The notes under the pieces are model-generated. The model was given only the letters and a program-made list of their open reading frames with translations, was not told the origin of the DNA and searched no databases. Positions 50,164-59,757 of a stretch of DNA of 64,000 bases are shown here, one piece after another; positions within the stretch are counted from its first letter, which is position 1, and each line of letters begins with the position of its first letter. The position numbers were made by a program, and so were the translations under genes. The DNA comes from Zunongwangia pacifica (GTDB taxonomy: Bacteria > Bacteroidota > Bacteroidia > Flavobacteriales > Flavobacteriaceae): contig NZ_JAKHSK010000007.1 of NCBI RefSeq assembly GCF_023499215.1, positions 112,265 through 176,264 on the forward strand, written 5' to 3'.

Positions 50164-50805
50164 ATTTTAAAATTTTGGCTAAGGTTTTTCGTAGATAGTC
50201 TGTCAGGATATTATTGTTATTTTTTCGATTAATTTCTTTCTAATCTATCAATTCAATTTTGAGTTATTCTAATTCCTTGTTTTTTGGGAGTTTGATATTT
50301 CAATTACGTATTTTTGATATGTTACTTTATATTTCTTTCGTTTTGGTAAATTTTATAGAATTCGTTATAACCCTATAAAAATATTCTTTTTTAATGCTAT
50401 TAGTCGGATAGCGAAACTTTTAAGTGCTTTAATTTTTTTATCAGAAAAATGATTTGCCCCAAATTAAAATTTATTGGGCTATTACATCTTTATTTTCTTA
50501 CGCTCTATATTAAGTTTAGGTCTCAAGCCCTAACCAGTCAAATAAAAAGTATTACAAAACTTCCAGAAGCCATAGCAGCTTTTAAAAGTCAGTTCTAAAA
50601 ATTGATCAGTAAAAGGAATTAGGGAATAAAGCGGAACTTAAATGTACTAAGTAATGTATCCATTGGTACAAAGAATGGTAAAAGTTCTTTATGAAGAACA
50701 CAAATCAAATGATGATTAACCGATTTCGAACAATCTGATAGACAGCTTTGTAAGGTTTGTGATGAATGCCTAAATTGTAAAAGCCAACCCTTAAATCTAC
50801 CAACC
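50164..50805. other. AT-rich stretch of 640 bp without a confident gene
   Basis: Several short frames exist but none is protein-like. A frame near 50449-50600 on the plus strand encodes about 50 residues (with LPEAIAAFKSQF at its end) and may be a decayed gene end. Just before 50806 the frame of the next small gene is open for about 27 codons and reads QLCKVCDECLNCK, which has no start codon. I see no terminator, RNA gene or mobile element. Confidence 0.4.
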
Positions 50806-50985
50806 ATGAGATTAATGAACAGTTTTCGGCAGAAAATCCTGATAGCCTTAATCACCGCATGTTGTGCTATGGCACTGCTATCCCAGATTTATATACTTCC
50901 CGATTGGATGGGACTACCTTTGCTTATCTTAGGGTGCCTTCTAATATGCTTGTTGTTTGTTAGTTTTTTAAAGTCATTTTTATAA
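50806..50985 (+). CDS. Small two-helix membrane protein
   Basis: A 59-residue frame starting MRLMNSFRQKILIALITACC, with helices at residues about 10-28 and 36-56 and a short polar link (YILPDWMG). The C-terminal half is LPLLILGCLLICLLFVSFL, then KSFL. There is no recognised family. It lies on the plus strand facing the convergent DoxX gene. Hydrophobic pattern and a compact start support a real gene, but conservation cannot be checked here. Confidence 0.45.
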   Translation: MRLMNSFRQKILIALITACCAMALLSQIYILPDWMGLPLLILGCLLICLLFVSFLKSFL

Positions 50986-51007
50986 AAACTAACGCGAGAA
51001 GTGGTAA

Positions 51008-51460
51008 TTAACTTTTTATGGCCAACATATAGGTCCAGAAAATAAAAAAGAGTTGCAAAGGTATTCTGAAAAATAGATAATTAAGTCCGTTACCCTCAAA
51101 AGTACCTTTTTGATAGTCTATATTCTTTATCGCCGCATAAATGTTTGAAGGAAGAATAAGTATAAAAAATGCGATGAGTAACCAGGCGGTAATTATTTTC
51201 AATTTTGGAATAAAAAGTCCGATGGCTGCCATGATTTCAATAACGCCTGTTAGGTAAACCGTTTCGGTTTTATACGGAATAAAATCGGGTAACATCATCA
51301 CCATTCCTTTGGTAAATACAAAGTGTGCGATGGCAGTAAAGACGAGCATTACCGACATGGCTATTCTACCCGATAAGGCAAATTTGTAATTACCACTAAA
51401 GATTTTAGTGATCACCAAAGAGACAGCAAATACAGAAAGTAGCACAATTAAGGGTTTCAT
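51008..51460 (-). CDS. DoxX-like membrane protein
   Basis: A 150-residue inner-membrane protein with four helices (residues about 3-20, 30-50, 68-85 and 90-108) and a last one at 130-148. The sequence RIAMSVMLVFTAIAHFVFTKG and the helix TGVIEIMAAIGLFIPKLKII are typical of the DoxX-like family. Members are linked to quinone or thiol redox and detoxification, but the role here is not shown. It lies 182 bp downstream of a darcynin-family gene and probably belongs to the same Crp/Fnr-linked cluster. Confidence 0.82.
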   Translation of the reverse strand: MKPLIVLLSVFAVSLVITKIFSGNYKFALSGRIAMSVMLVFTAIAHFVFTKGMVMMLPDFIPYKTETVYLTGVIEIMAAIGLFIPKLKIITAWLLIAFFILILPSNIYAAIKNIDYQKGTFEGNGLNYLFFRIPLQLFFIFWTYMLAIKS

Positions 51461-51524
51461 GATATTATAGTTTTTAGTAAATTATAGTCATTTTCTCTTG
51501 TTCTTTATAAAGTGTTTAAATAAA

Positions 51525-51645
51525 GTTTACTCGATATCGAGAGTAAATGCTTCGATCCAGTCCTGATAGCTATAGGGATCGAGATACCTTGAAATAAAAT
51601 GATTTTCGAATAAATGTCTCATGGGCTTGCCCTGAGGTAGTTTAC
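51525..51645 (+). repeat. Degenerate dispersed palindromic repeat, copy 3 (best preserved)
   Basis: A composite of three hairpins: GTTTACTCGA-TA-TCGAGAGTAA, then TCGATCC ... GGATCGA enclosing GATAGCTAT, then CTCATGGGCTTGCCCTGAG. Its 3' half aligns with 8110-8156 and 37550-37600. The last bases include the stop codon of the darcynin-family gene, so the repeat abuts that coding region directly. Confidence 0.65.
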
Positions 51646-52055
51646 TTTTTGAGTTTTTCATTAAAATCTTCAAACAGATTTTCCTGTCCTACAATGATGT
51701 CTTTAACTTCAAAATACGGAACCCCATAAACTTTTGTATCACGTAGCAATTCGATCAGTAATTTATAATCGTCCAAATTGGTGGTGCTAATCAGCATAAA
51801 ATCTGAAACAGAAGAATGAAAATACTCACTGTCGAAGAGCCGAACATTTACCGTTTCACTTACCCTAATAAAAATTGGGGTGAGTTCTTTTTCAACAAAT
51901 TTACTGCGTTCAGATCTGGTTAGGGAAAGCCAGCTAGAGGTGGCATTCATCAATACCAAAATGGTATAAGGTTTTTGTTTCATAGTATTTTTGTTGGTCT
52001 GAGCACTTGCCGTTAGTGACAATGCGAGGAATAAAGTTGAAATTAGTTGCTTCAT
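51642..52055 (-). CDS. Darcynin family protein, exported
   Basis: A 137-residue protein. The start at ATG 52055 is preferred, since a signal peptide (MKQLISTLFLALSLTASAQT) begins there. A further 17 codons upstream are not needed. The body is a single domain: KPYTILVLMNATSSWLSLTR, FVEKELTPIFI, VNVRLFDSEYF and VYGVPYFEVKDIIVGQEN, which I recognise as darcynin. The family's biochemical role is unknown. Copies with a signal peptide may be unusual. It sits between the Crp/Fnr regulator and DoxX genes on the same strand. Confidence 0.75.
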   Translation of the reverse strand: MKQLISTLFLALSLTASAQTNKNTMKQKPYTILVLMNATSSWLSLTRSERSKFVEKELTPIFIRVSETVNVRLFDSEYFHSSVSDFMLISTTNLDDYKLLIELLRDTKVYGVPYFEVKDIIVGQENLFEDFNEKLKK

Positions 52056-52125
52056 TGTGCAATGTTTTGATGAAACAAAGTTGCAGCACGAAAAGAATAA
52101 TTCCATTTACATAGGTTGATAAATG

Positions 52126-52701
52126 CTATTTACCGGAACGTTTTTTTCTGATACGGCTAAGTTGCGTAGGGGTAATACCCAAATACGAAGCGATATGATA
52201 TTGCGGAATTTGCTGTTCTAACTTCGGAAATTCCTTTTGAAAAATCCCATAGCGTTTATCGGCATCTAACAAAACAATTTCTATTTCCCGTTGTTCTTTC
52301 TGTACAAAAAACTGTTCAGCTAAAATTCTTGCGGCGCGTTCCAGATCAGGACAGGTATTGTATAATTTTTGAATGTCGGCGAAACTGGCAACCTGTAGAC
52401 TACAATCGGTAAGTGCTTCCTGTATAATTTGATTGGGCTTTCCCGTGATTAGAGAAGCATAACCGCCAATAAAGCAGGGATTAATAAATATATGTTTATT
52501 ATACTCTACAGCTTCATGGTTTCTATAAAACGCCCGAACAATTCCACTTTCCAAGAATCCAATATCTTTAGCGATTTGCCCATCGGCAATAAAACAGTCC
52601 CCTTTTTTTAATATTTTCGGTGTAAACAAGGCCTCGAATTTTTCCCAATTTTCGGGAGAAATCGATGTTAATTTCTGAAAAAATGCTTTTAAGTCGGTCA
52701 T
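52126..52701 (-). CDS. Crp/Fnr family transcriptional regulator
   Basis: A 191-residue regulator. The N-terminal cyclic-nucleotide-binding-like beta barrel is residues about 15-125 (LKKGDCFIADGQIAKDIGFL, GIVRAFYRNHEAVEYNKHIF). The winged HTH is at the C-terminus (QQIPQYHIASYLGITPTQLS, then RIRKK). No Fnr-type cysteine cluster is seen at the N-terminus, so it is not an obvious oxygen sensor. It is 70 bp upstream of the darcynin-family gene and likely controls it and DoxX. Confidence 0.9.
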   Translation of the reverse strand: MTDLKAFFQKLTSISPENWEKFEALFTPKILKKGDCFIADGQIAKDIGFLESGIVRAFYRNHEAVEYNKHIFINPCFIGGYASLITGKPNQIIQEALTDCSLQVASFADIQKLYNTCPDLERAARILAEQFFVQKEQREIEIVLLDADKRYGIFQKEFPKLEQQIPQYHIASYLGITPTQLSRIRKKRSGK

Positions 52702-52846
52702 TTTTCTGTCTCGTTGAGGTTTACCGTTTGTAAATCATTGCAAGCCATCCCTAAATTAATTAAAAACAATGAAAATCAGTTTGTTGTAGTTGTGGGGTTT
52801 TTACTGCTATGGCGTAGTTAAGTTATGTTTTTAGCCTAATATTCCT

Positions 52847-53446
52847 TTAAAAATAGGTGTTTTCTAAGAAGGAAGAATTTGTAGTTACCAGCATCAAATA
52901 CAAGTCGGGCCTGTTTTTAAGTTCTTCCCTAAGCCGTGAATATGCAATACGCAATTGAGCCTCGACAGTTTTGGTTGAAATTTGTAATTTTTTGGCTATT
53001 TCTTTATGTGAATATCCCTGCTTTTTGTGCATGGTAAAAATAAGTCTGCATCGCTCCGGTAGTGCCTCAACAGCTTTAGCAACAAGGGTAAGCTTATGCT
53101 CAAGCAAATCGTCTGGTTCTTCTAAAAGATTGGTGATGGTTTCATTTTTAAGTTGATCCAGATAGGTTTGCTGTTTCTTTTTTTTCCGATAATTGTCTAT
53201 AAACAGGTTGTAAGCAGTACTGTACGTATAGCTTTTAATAGATGTGTTTAAGTTAAGCGTATCTTTTTTTTCCCAAAGTTTAATAAATGTACTCTGTGCA
53301 ATATCTTCAGCATCAGCCGCTTTATCTACATATTGCATTAGGTAGGCTACTAGGGGTTGGTATAATGCTTCAAAAATTAGGGTAAACGAACGCTCATCAC
53401 CTTTTTTAAGCAACTCGTTTAGGGCCTTGTTGTTCATAGGGATCAC
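52847..53446 (-). CDS. ECF RNA polymerase sigma factor (locus 2)
   Basis: A 199-residue FecI-like sigma factor. Region 2 is YQPLVAYLMQYVDKAADAED, then IAQSTFIKLWEKKDTL. Region 4 is LPERCRLIFTMHKKQGYSHK, then EIAKKLQISTKTVEAQLRIA. Start ATG 53446 or the methionine three codons later. It is divergent from the FecR gene, with a 91-bp shared region between them. It presumably drives the STN-bearing SusC operon at 54765. Confidence 0.93.
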   Translation of the reverse strand: MIPMNNKALNELLKKGDERSFTLIFEALYQPLVAYLMQYVDKAADAEDIAQSTFIKLWEKKDTLNLNTSIKSYTYSTAYNLFIDNYRKKKKQQTYLDQLKNETITNLLEEPDDLLEHKLTLVAKAVEALPERCRLIFTMHKKQGYSHKEIAKKLQISTKTVEAQLRIAYSRLREELKNRPDLYLMLVTTNSSFLENTYF

Positions 53447-53523
53447 ACATTATGAAGTAAAGGTTAAAAAAAAATTAATTTTTTTTAAGGGATATGAGTT
53501 TTTTTTTCGTCACTAGGGTGATT

Positions 53524-53536
53524 TATGATTGTAAAG
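53524..53536 (+). promoter_or_regulatory. Motif shared upstream of both fecR genes, copy 2
   Basis: TATGATTGTAAAG, differing by one base from 38354-38366. It ends one base before the fecR ATG. An upstream CGTCACTAGGGTGAT element (about 53508-53522) is of the kind often seen before fecR genes in this phylum, from memory. Confidence 0.35.
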
Positions 53537-53537
53537 C

Positions 53538-54659
53538 ATGAAAAACGTTGATAATTTAATACAAAAATTTCAGAATCATTGCATAAGTGATGAGGAATTG
53601 CAACAGCTTGAGCAGTGGGTAAAAAGCAGTAAACGCAACACTTATTATTTTAAAAATGCGATTGAACAGGATTACCTGTTAACAGCCTATAGCCGCCAGG
53701 ACGAAAAATTACCTAAGCTCGACGATATATTTCGACAGACAAAACCTTCTCCTAAAAGGGCTATGCCAGCTGCGGTTTTCAAATATGCAGCTATTTTAGT
53801 AGTGGGGCTTTTTACAGCCGCTTTGGGCTTTTTCTATTTTAATAACCAGACAGAAGAAACATATAATCCGGGTGGGATTACATTTACCTACTCAAACGGA
53901 GAAACCATTAGCATTGATGAGAATGGGCAAGGCACACTAACCGATAAGTCTGGAAATGCGTTGGGAGTCCAGAAGCAGGATGAACTGGATTTTACGGCTT
54001 CAACTACCAAGTCTACGACCTATAATACCCTAAAAGTGCCTCGCGGAAAGCGTCTTAATCTTTTGCTGGCAGACGGTAGCCGGGTTTTTCTAAATTCTGA
54101 AAGTACGTTGCGTTTTCCGGCAAATTTTCCGGATACCGGAGATAGAGAGGTTTACCTTACCGGTGAAGGCTTTTTTGATATCGCAAAAGATGCCGAACAT
54201 CCTTTCCATGTAAATGCAGAAGAGCTTCAGGTGGAAGTATTAGGGACACGTTTTAATGTAAATGCTTACCACGGTTCAGAACAAATTACCACAACACTTG
54301 CTGAAGGCTTGGTAATATTACGAGACAAAAAGCAGGAGACCCGCTTAGTACCAGGAGAAGCAGGTATTTGGAAAGTAAATGAAAAGCAAATAGAAGTTAG
54401 CCAAGTGCAGGTTGCAAACAATATCGCGTGGATCGAGAACCGCCTATTGTTTATTGATGAACCCTTTGAGACCATCATTGAAAAAATAGAGCGTAGCTAC
54501 GGGGTAAAAATTATCAATAATAACCCGTCTCTTGCAGCTACTCGTTTTAATGGAGATTTTGATCTCAATACAGAAGACGTAAAAGATGTACTGGACGCTT
54601 TTACAACGATCGACTTTTTTGAATATTCCTACAAAAACAACATAATAACAATTAATTAA
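53538..54659 (+). CDS. FecR family anti-sigma factor (locus 2)
   Basis: A 373-residue inner-membrane anti-sigma factor. The cytoplasmic domain is residues 1-78. The membrane helix is KYAAILVVGLFTAALGFFYF (about 78-97). The periplasmic FecR domain has TLKVPRGKRLNLLLADGSRV and GEGFFDIAKDAEHPFHVNAE, then VEVLGTRFNVNAY. The C-terminal DUF4974 domain includes RLLFIDEPFETIIEKIERSY. It couples the STN domain of the following SusC to the divergently encoded sigma factor. Homologue of the FecR of locus 1. Confidence 0.93.
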   Translation: MKNVDNLIQKFQNHCISDEELQQLEQWVKSSKRNTYYFKNAIEQDYLLTAYSRQDEKLPKLDDIFRQTKPSPKRAMPAAVFKYAAILVVGLFTAALGFFYFNNQTEETYNPGGITFTYSNGETISIDENGQGTLTDKSGNALGVQKQDELDFTASTTKSTTYNTLKVPRGKRLNLLLADGSRVFLNSESTLRFPANFPDTGDREVYLTGEGFFDIAKDAEHPFHVNAEELQVEVLGTRFNVNAYHGSEQITTTLAEGLVILRDKKQETRLVPGEAGIWKVNEKQIEVSQVQVANNIAWIENRLLFIDEPFETIIEKIERSYGVKIINNNPSLAATRFNGDFDLNTEDVKDVLDAFTTIDFFEYSYKNNIITIN

Positions 54660-54764
54660 TCGCCTATGAATTAAAATTCCAACTCACAAAAAAAGAGGAT
54701 GCGCCAACATCCTCTCCAACTCACAATTAATTATTTCCTACAACAATTAATAGTTTTCAAAATT

Positions 54765-57700
54765 ATGAAAATAAAACATTTAAAGATGAAGGCTTCGGTC
54801 ATTTTAACCTTGTTTTGTGCCTTGCAAATGGTAGCGCTAAATAGTAGTGCCCAGAAATTCAGTATTAATCTGGAAGACGTTAAAGTCGCTACAGTAATCG
54901 ATCAAATTAAAAAGCAAAGCGATTATAAATTTTTCTATCGTGAAGATTTACTACAGGACGATTGGAAGGTAACGGTGCAAACAACTAGTGCAGCTATTGA
55001 AGATGTACTAAAACAACTCTTTAATGATTTACCAGTAGATTATATCATCAAGAAAAAACAGATCATTCTTAAAGCCAAAACGCCTATTAATACCAATGAT
55101 CAACCAGCTAATGATACGGGTAGTTTAGAACAACAAGAAATTCACGGTAGTGTTAATGACCCAAATGGATATCCGCTGATGGGAGTAACCGTGTGGCGCA
55201 AAGGTACACGTACCGGTACGGTAACTAACGAAAAAGGTAACTACCGCATACAGGCAGCAAAGGGAGACACATTGGTATTTAGTTTTTTAGGTTTTAAAAA
55301 GCAGGAGCGACTGGTAGGGGAAGAGAGTACCTTAGACATACTAATGCAGGAAGATGTGAATAGTCTGGGAGAGGTAACCGTGCTATCTACCGGTTACCAG
55401 AGTATTGAAAAAGAGCGTGCTACGGGTTCATTTTCAGTAATTAAGTCTGAAGAATTAAAGAAAGTTCCAGTAAATAATGTCATGCATCAGCTAGAGGGAA
55501 GGGTTGCCGGTTTACAGGTAGAACTACTTGAATCTGATAATACTTTTGTGTACAGCAACCTTACGCCTGAAATAGAAGGGAATACAAGCTACAATTTTAG
55601 AATTCGCGGGCAGTCGACCTATCAGGCTAATGATGATCCACTTTTGGTAATTGATGGGGTTCCTTCTGAACTGGATATCAAAAACCTGAATTCTAACGAT
55701 ATTGAAAAAATTACCTTCTTAAAAGATGCCGCTTCGGCTTCTATTTATGGAGCCAGGGCAGCCAATGGAGTTATTGTAATCGATACTAAAAAAGGAAAAA
55801 AAGGAGCAACACGTATTAATTTTTCTCAAAACTATACCTTTTCCAGTAAGCCCTCATTGTCTAGTCTTCCCCTAATGAACGCTAGTCAGATTATTGATTT
55901 GGAACAGGAGCTTGTTGATAAGAACATTATTTTTGACCCATTAACAGCTGGTAGCTTATACAGTTCGGTGCCGGTAAGTACAGGTGTAGAACTTTTATTA
56001 CAAAATAAACGAGGTACACTTACTGATGCTGAACTTGAATCTCAACTCGCTGTGCTACGCGGTCGTAATAATTACAATCAGATTGAAGATTATCTGCTTC
56101 AGGCAGCTTCATCTACGACCTATAACCTGTCATTAAGTGGTGGGGCAGATACTTATTCCTATTTTACTTCGGCTTCTTATGCAAAAGAAGAAACTCAAAG
56201 TAAAGGGGTAGACGGCAAGCGCCTAACCCTAACGGCGAATCAAAATTTCAAGTTGTTTGACTTCGCAAAAGTATCAACCAGTCTTAAAGGCTCGTTTTTT
56301 GATTTTAATAAAAACGGTTTAGGAGTTAGCCCTTTAATCGCCTCACGGACCACGTTTTTACCTTATGATCAGATTGTGGATGAAGAAGGTAATTCCGTAG
56401 ATTATTATCGTGCTTTTTATAGTGCCGACAGTCAGCGTTTTGAGGAAGCCGGTTATTTACCCTGGACCTACAATTACCTGGATGAAATGAACAATTCAAA
56501 TAAAGGGATTAAAGAACAGAATTATTCCGCCAATATTAGTGTAACCTTACCCCTTTTGGAAGGTTTATCGGCTATGGGAACATATTTTGTTGAGCGATCA
56601 GTTAAAAAAATAGATAATATTTTTAATGAAAATACTTTTTATACCCGAGACCGAATCAATCAGGCTACATACCTTGATCCTGCTACCCAACAGTTATCAC
56701 GTGGTATTCCTTTGGGAGGGATTTATGAGAAAAGTGAGTATACTGATGGCAGCCAGACGATGCGTGGGCAGCTTAATTTCGATAATGTCTATGGTAAGCA
56801 TGCAATAAATGCAATTGCAGGTATAGAATTACGTCAAATACGTACTGAAGTATCAGCCGGTACCCTTTATGGTTATAATGAACGTACACAGCGTTCTATA
56901 GATTTACCGTCGACTACTTATACCAATGTATACGGATCCAATACTAATATCAAGTATAATTCTCAAGCGACCAGCCAAAGACGACGGTTTTTATCCTATT
57001 ACGGAAATGCGGCCTATACTTTTGATAGTAAATACGTGCTCTCAGGTAGTGTGCGATTAGATGATTATAATAATTTTGGTGTTGATAAAAGCTATAGACG
57101 TACTCCTTTATGGTCTACAGGTTTAAAATGGAACATGAGCCGTGAAGATTTCTTAAAAGATGTGGAGACCATCGATAACCTGAGCTTTAGGGCTACTTAC
57201 GGTTTTAATGGAAACATCAGCCTTACTACTTTTCCTTTTACAAACATTTCAATTGCAGATATTGACTATAACCTGTCTAGATTGCCTTATGCGTTTATCG
57301 CTGCTCCGGCAAACCCAGCTTTAAGATGGGAAAAGACTGGGGTACTTAACTTTGGGCTTGATTTTAACCTTTTTGACAACAGGCTTGGAGGGAGCGTGGA
57401 ATATTACATCAAAAAAAGCGATGACCTGATACAAGATTTTCCGGTTTCTGACTTTTATGGGGTGCCTAATAACACACTTACCCGCAACACGGCAACCTTG
57501 CGAGGAACAGGAATAGACCTTAATCTTAATGGAGAATGGTTACGAACAACAGATTTTAGTATCAATTCTACCTTTATTCTATCATATAACAAGAATGAAG
57601 TTACAGATTCGCGTTATGAGAATTATGCTACCTATCTCAACGGTTCTGGTAGTACCCCGCCTATTGTAGGATACCCGCTTAACAGCATTTTTGCTTTTAG

Positions 57701-58325
57701 GTCTGCCGGTCTTGATGAGAACGGTTCAACCCTAATATATGATCGTAATCAAGAGATTGTAAACGCATATACACCGATAACAGAGATAGAGGATATGAAG
57801 TATATGGGAACAAGAACTCCAAAATATTACGGAAGTTTTGCCACTACATTTACCTATAAAAAACTGTCACTTTACGCACTGGCTACTTATAAGCTGGATT
57901 ATGTGTTATTTAAACCCAGCTTTGGGAGCTATGTGTCACGTTATGGTTCATTTAACGGTTATAATTTGAGCACCGATATCGCAGACCGTTGGAGGGAGCC
58001 AGGTGATGAGGCTACTACTAACGTGCCAGGAGCACAGGGTCTTGGAGGCTACAGTTTAAGTCGTTATTTGTACAGTGATAAACAAGTAATTGATGGTGAT
58101 CATATACGCTTACGTGAGGTCTCTTTAAGCTATGACTTTTCAGATCTTATTGCCGATACCTTTATACGTAACGCTTCACTATCATTTACAGCACGTAACC
58201 TGGGCTTGATTTGGAGAGCAAATAATGATGATATAGATCCAGATTTTCTACCTATGACTAGCGGAAACCTAATACGTATACCTCCTACGGCAATGTATTC
58301 AGTAGGTGTAAATCTTAATTTTTAA
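54765..58325 (+). CDS. SusC/RagA transporter with STN signalling domain (locus 2)
   Basis: A 1186-residue TonB-linked outer-membrane transporter. ATG 54765 is chosen as start, because the signal peptide (MKASVILTLFCALQMVALNS region) follows closely. The 22 codons before it look like leader. The STN domain is FSINLEDVKVATVIDQIKKQ. The carboxypeptidase-D-like domain is IHGSVNDPNGYPLMGVTVWR. The plug has IEKERATGSFSVIKSEELKK and FLKDAASASIYGARAANGVI. Blocks such as YLPWTYNYLDE and PLWSTGLKWNMS match the locus 1 transporter. The substrate is unknown. Confidence 0.94.
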   Translation: MKIKHLKMKASVILTLFCALQMVALNSSAQKFSINLEDVKVATVIDQIKKQSDYKFFYREDLLQDDWKVTVQTTSAAIEDVLKQLFNDLPVDYIIKKKQIILKAKTPINTNDQPANDTGSLEQQEIHGSVNDPNGYPLMGVTVWRKGTRTGTVTNEKGNYRIQAAKGDTLVFSFLGFKKQERLVGEESTLDILMQEDVNSLGEVTVLSTGYQSIEKERATGSFSVIKSEELKKVPVNNVMHQLEGRVAGLQVELLESDNTFVYSNLTPEIEGNTSYNFRIRGQSTYQANDDPLLVIDGVPSELDIKNLNSNDIEKITFLKDAASASIYGARAANGVIVIDTKKGKKGATRINFSQNYTFSSKPSLSSLPLMNASQIIDLEQELVDKNIIFDPLTAGSLYSSVPVSTGVELLLQNKRGTLTDAELESQLAVLRGRNNYNQIEDYLLQAASSTTYNLSLSGGADTYSYFTSASYAKEETQSKGVDGKRLTLTANQNFKLFDFAKVSTSLKGSFFDFNKNGLGVSPLIASRTTFLPYDQIVDEEGNSVDYYRAFYSADSQRFEEAGYLPWTYNYLDEMNNSNKGIKEQNYSANISVTLPLLEGLSAMGTYFVERSVKKIDNIFNENTFYTRDRINQATYLDPATQQLSRGIPLGGIYEKSEYTDGSQTMRGQLNFDNVYGKHAINAIAGIELRQIRTEVSAGTLYGYNERTQRSIDLPSTTYTNVYGSNTNIKYNSQATSQRRRFLSYYGNAAYTFDSKYVLSGSVRLDDYNNFGVDKSYRRTPLWSTGLKWNMSREDFLKDVETIDNLSFRATYGFNGNISLTTFPFTNISIADIDYNLSRLPYAFIAAPANPALRWEKTGVLNFGLDFNLFDNRLGGSVEYYIKKSDDLIQDFPVSDFYGVPNNTLTRNTATLRGTGIDLNLNGEWLRTTDFSINSTFILSYNKNEVTDSRYENYATYLNGSGSTPPIVGYPLNSIFAFRSAGLDENGSTLIYDRNQEIVNAYTPITEIEDMKYMGTRTPKYYGSFATTFTYKKLSLYALATYKLDYVLFKPSFGSYVSRYGSFNGYNLSTDIADRWREPGDEATTNVPGAQGLGGYSLSRYLYSDKQVIDGDHIRLREVSLSYDFSDLIADTFIRNASLSFTARNLGLIWRANNDDIDPDFLPMTSGNLIRIPPTAMYSVGVNLNF

Positions 58326-58329
58326 TTCC

Positions 58330-59751
58330 ATGATTATGAAAAGACATTATTTATATATCCTATTCCTTTTGATTAATGTGGTTTTTATAAGCTGCGATGA
58401 TTATGTTGATATCAAAACCGAAGGACGCCTATATCCTGAAGAAACTGAAAATTACCGCTATCTCTTAAATAATACTGTTGTTTTTGATGCGTCATATAGT
58501 TTGGTAGATGTTGCTTCAGATGATATTTTAATGAGTGATGAGTATGCAACCTACTTTGAGAATAATTATGGTTCGTCAGATTATTACCGTCCTTTTAAAG
58601 AAACTTATAAATGGGCAGATTCTATTTACTATACAGGCGAAAAGGACAACGATCTTAACGTGATGTATCAGGGGCTTTATACGGCCAATGTTGTGATTGC
58701 AGAAGTGTTGGACAGCAATAACGGTACTGAAGCACAGAAATCTGCATTACGTGCAGAAGCTTTGGTACACAGAGCGTATACCTTTTTTAATTTGGTAAAC
58801 ATTTTTGGAAAGGCTTATGACGCTGAAACTTCAGCAACAGATCTTGGAATTCCTCTGCTTACTGAACCTACAGTGACTGAGGATATTACCCGAGCAACGG
58901 TTAAAGAAGTTTATGATCAGATTGTTAGTGACCTTCAAATGGCTATAGAAGGAGGCCTGCCCGCTACGCGTACTGGTACTGAAGTAGGTTTCCCATCGCT
59001 GGCCAGTGCCCATGCCTTACTGGCGCGTACCTATTTATATATGGAACGCTATGAAGAAGCTAAAGCACAAGCCGAAAGTGCACTGAGTTTACAAAACACG
59101 CTGCTTAATATGGAGGATTACATCAATACCTCAGATGGAGGCTGGCCAAGGCGTATTGAAAATCCGGAGTTGATTTTATCGAAAAAGAGCATCAGTTCCT
59201 ATGCGTATGCACCTTCATTGCTTATGCTGAACCAAGAGTTGTTAGATAGCTTTGAAGAAGAAGATTTACGTTATCAATTTTTTACCCGTCCGATAAGCGA
59301 TATGACCTACAATGCAGTAAGTGGAGGAAGGGCGTATTGCATACAACGTCTAACCGGTGAAGCCCGTAATGCCGGGCCAACAGTTCCTGAAATGTTACTT
59401 ATTAAAGCAGAGGCTGAGGCCCGTGCAGGCGACGAAGAAGCAGCTACGACCAGCATCAATACCCTTCGTAAAGCGCGGTTTAGGACTGAAGACTACGAGC
59501 CACTTACTGCTGCAAATGCAGAAGAGGCTTTGGTAAAAGTATTGGCAGAGCGACGTAAGGAACTTATGGCAAAAGGAGGTTTTCGTTGGTTTGATCTAAA
59601 GCGTCTTAATAAAGATCCACGTTTTGCAAAGACCATTACCCACAAATATATAGACAACGTATATACGCTTGAGCCGAGGGGAGATCGTTACCAATTTCCT
59701 TTTGCTTCCAGTTTATTCCAATACGCATCTAATCTGGAACAAAACCCCTAA
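58330..59751 (+). CDS. SusD-like lipoprotein (locus 2)
   Basis: A 473-residue SusD/RagB-type lipoprotein with a signal MKRHYLYILFLLINVVFISC. The start is ATG 58330 or 58336. TPR-like helices include RAEALVHRAYTFFNLVNIFG and HALLARTYLYMERYEEAKAQ. The end carries LAERRKELMAKGGFRWFDLK. It starts 4 bp after SusC. It should act as a lid on SusC that captures the nutrient. It is homologous to the SusD at 43272 but clearly diverged. Confidence 0.93.
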   Translation: MIMKRHYLYILFLLINVVFISCDDYVDIKTEGRLYPEETENYRYLLNNTVVFDASYSLVDVASDDILMSDEYATYFENNYGSSDYYRPFKETYKWADSIYYTGEKDNDLNVMYQGLYTANVVIAEVLDSNNGTEAQKSALRAEALVHRAYTFFNLVNIFGKAYDAETSATDLGIPLLTEPTVTEDITRATVKEVYDQIVSDLQMAIEGGLPATRTGTEVGFPSLASAHALLARTYLYMERYEEAKAQAESALSLQNTLLNMEDYINTSDGGWPRRIENPELILSKKSISSYAYAPSLLMLNQELLDSFEEEDLRYQFFTRPISDMTYNAVSGGRAYCIQRLTGEARNAGPTVPEMLLIKAEAEARAGDEEAATTSINTLRKARFRTEDYEPLTAANAEEALVKVLAERRKELMAKGGFRWFDLKRLNKDPRFAKTITHKYIDNVYTLEPRGDRYQFPFASSLFQYASNLEQNP

Positions 59752-59757
59752 AATTAA

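Noticed and set aside
50619..50855. Minus-strand frame of 78 codons in the gene-poor stretch
   Set aside because: There is no domain or signal, unusual composition, and it overlaps the better supported small membrane gene on the other strand.
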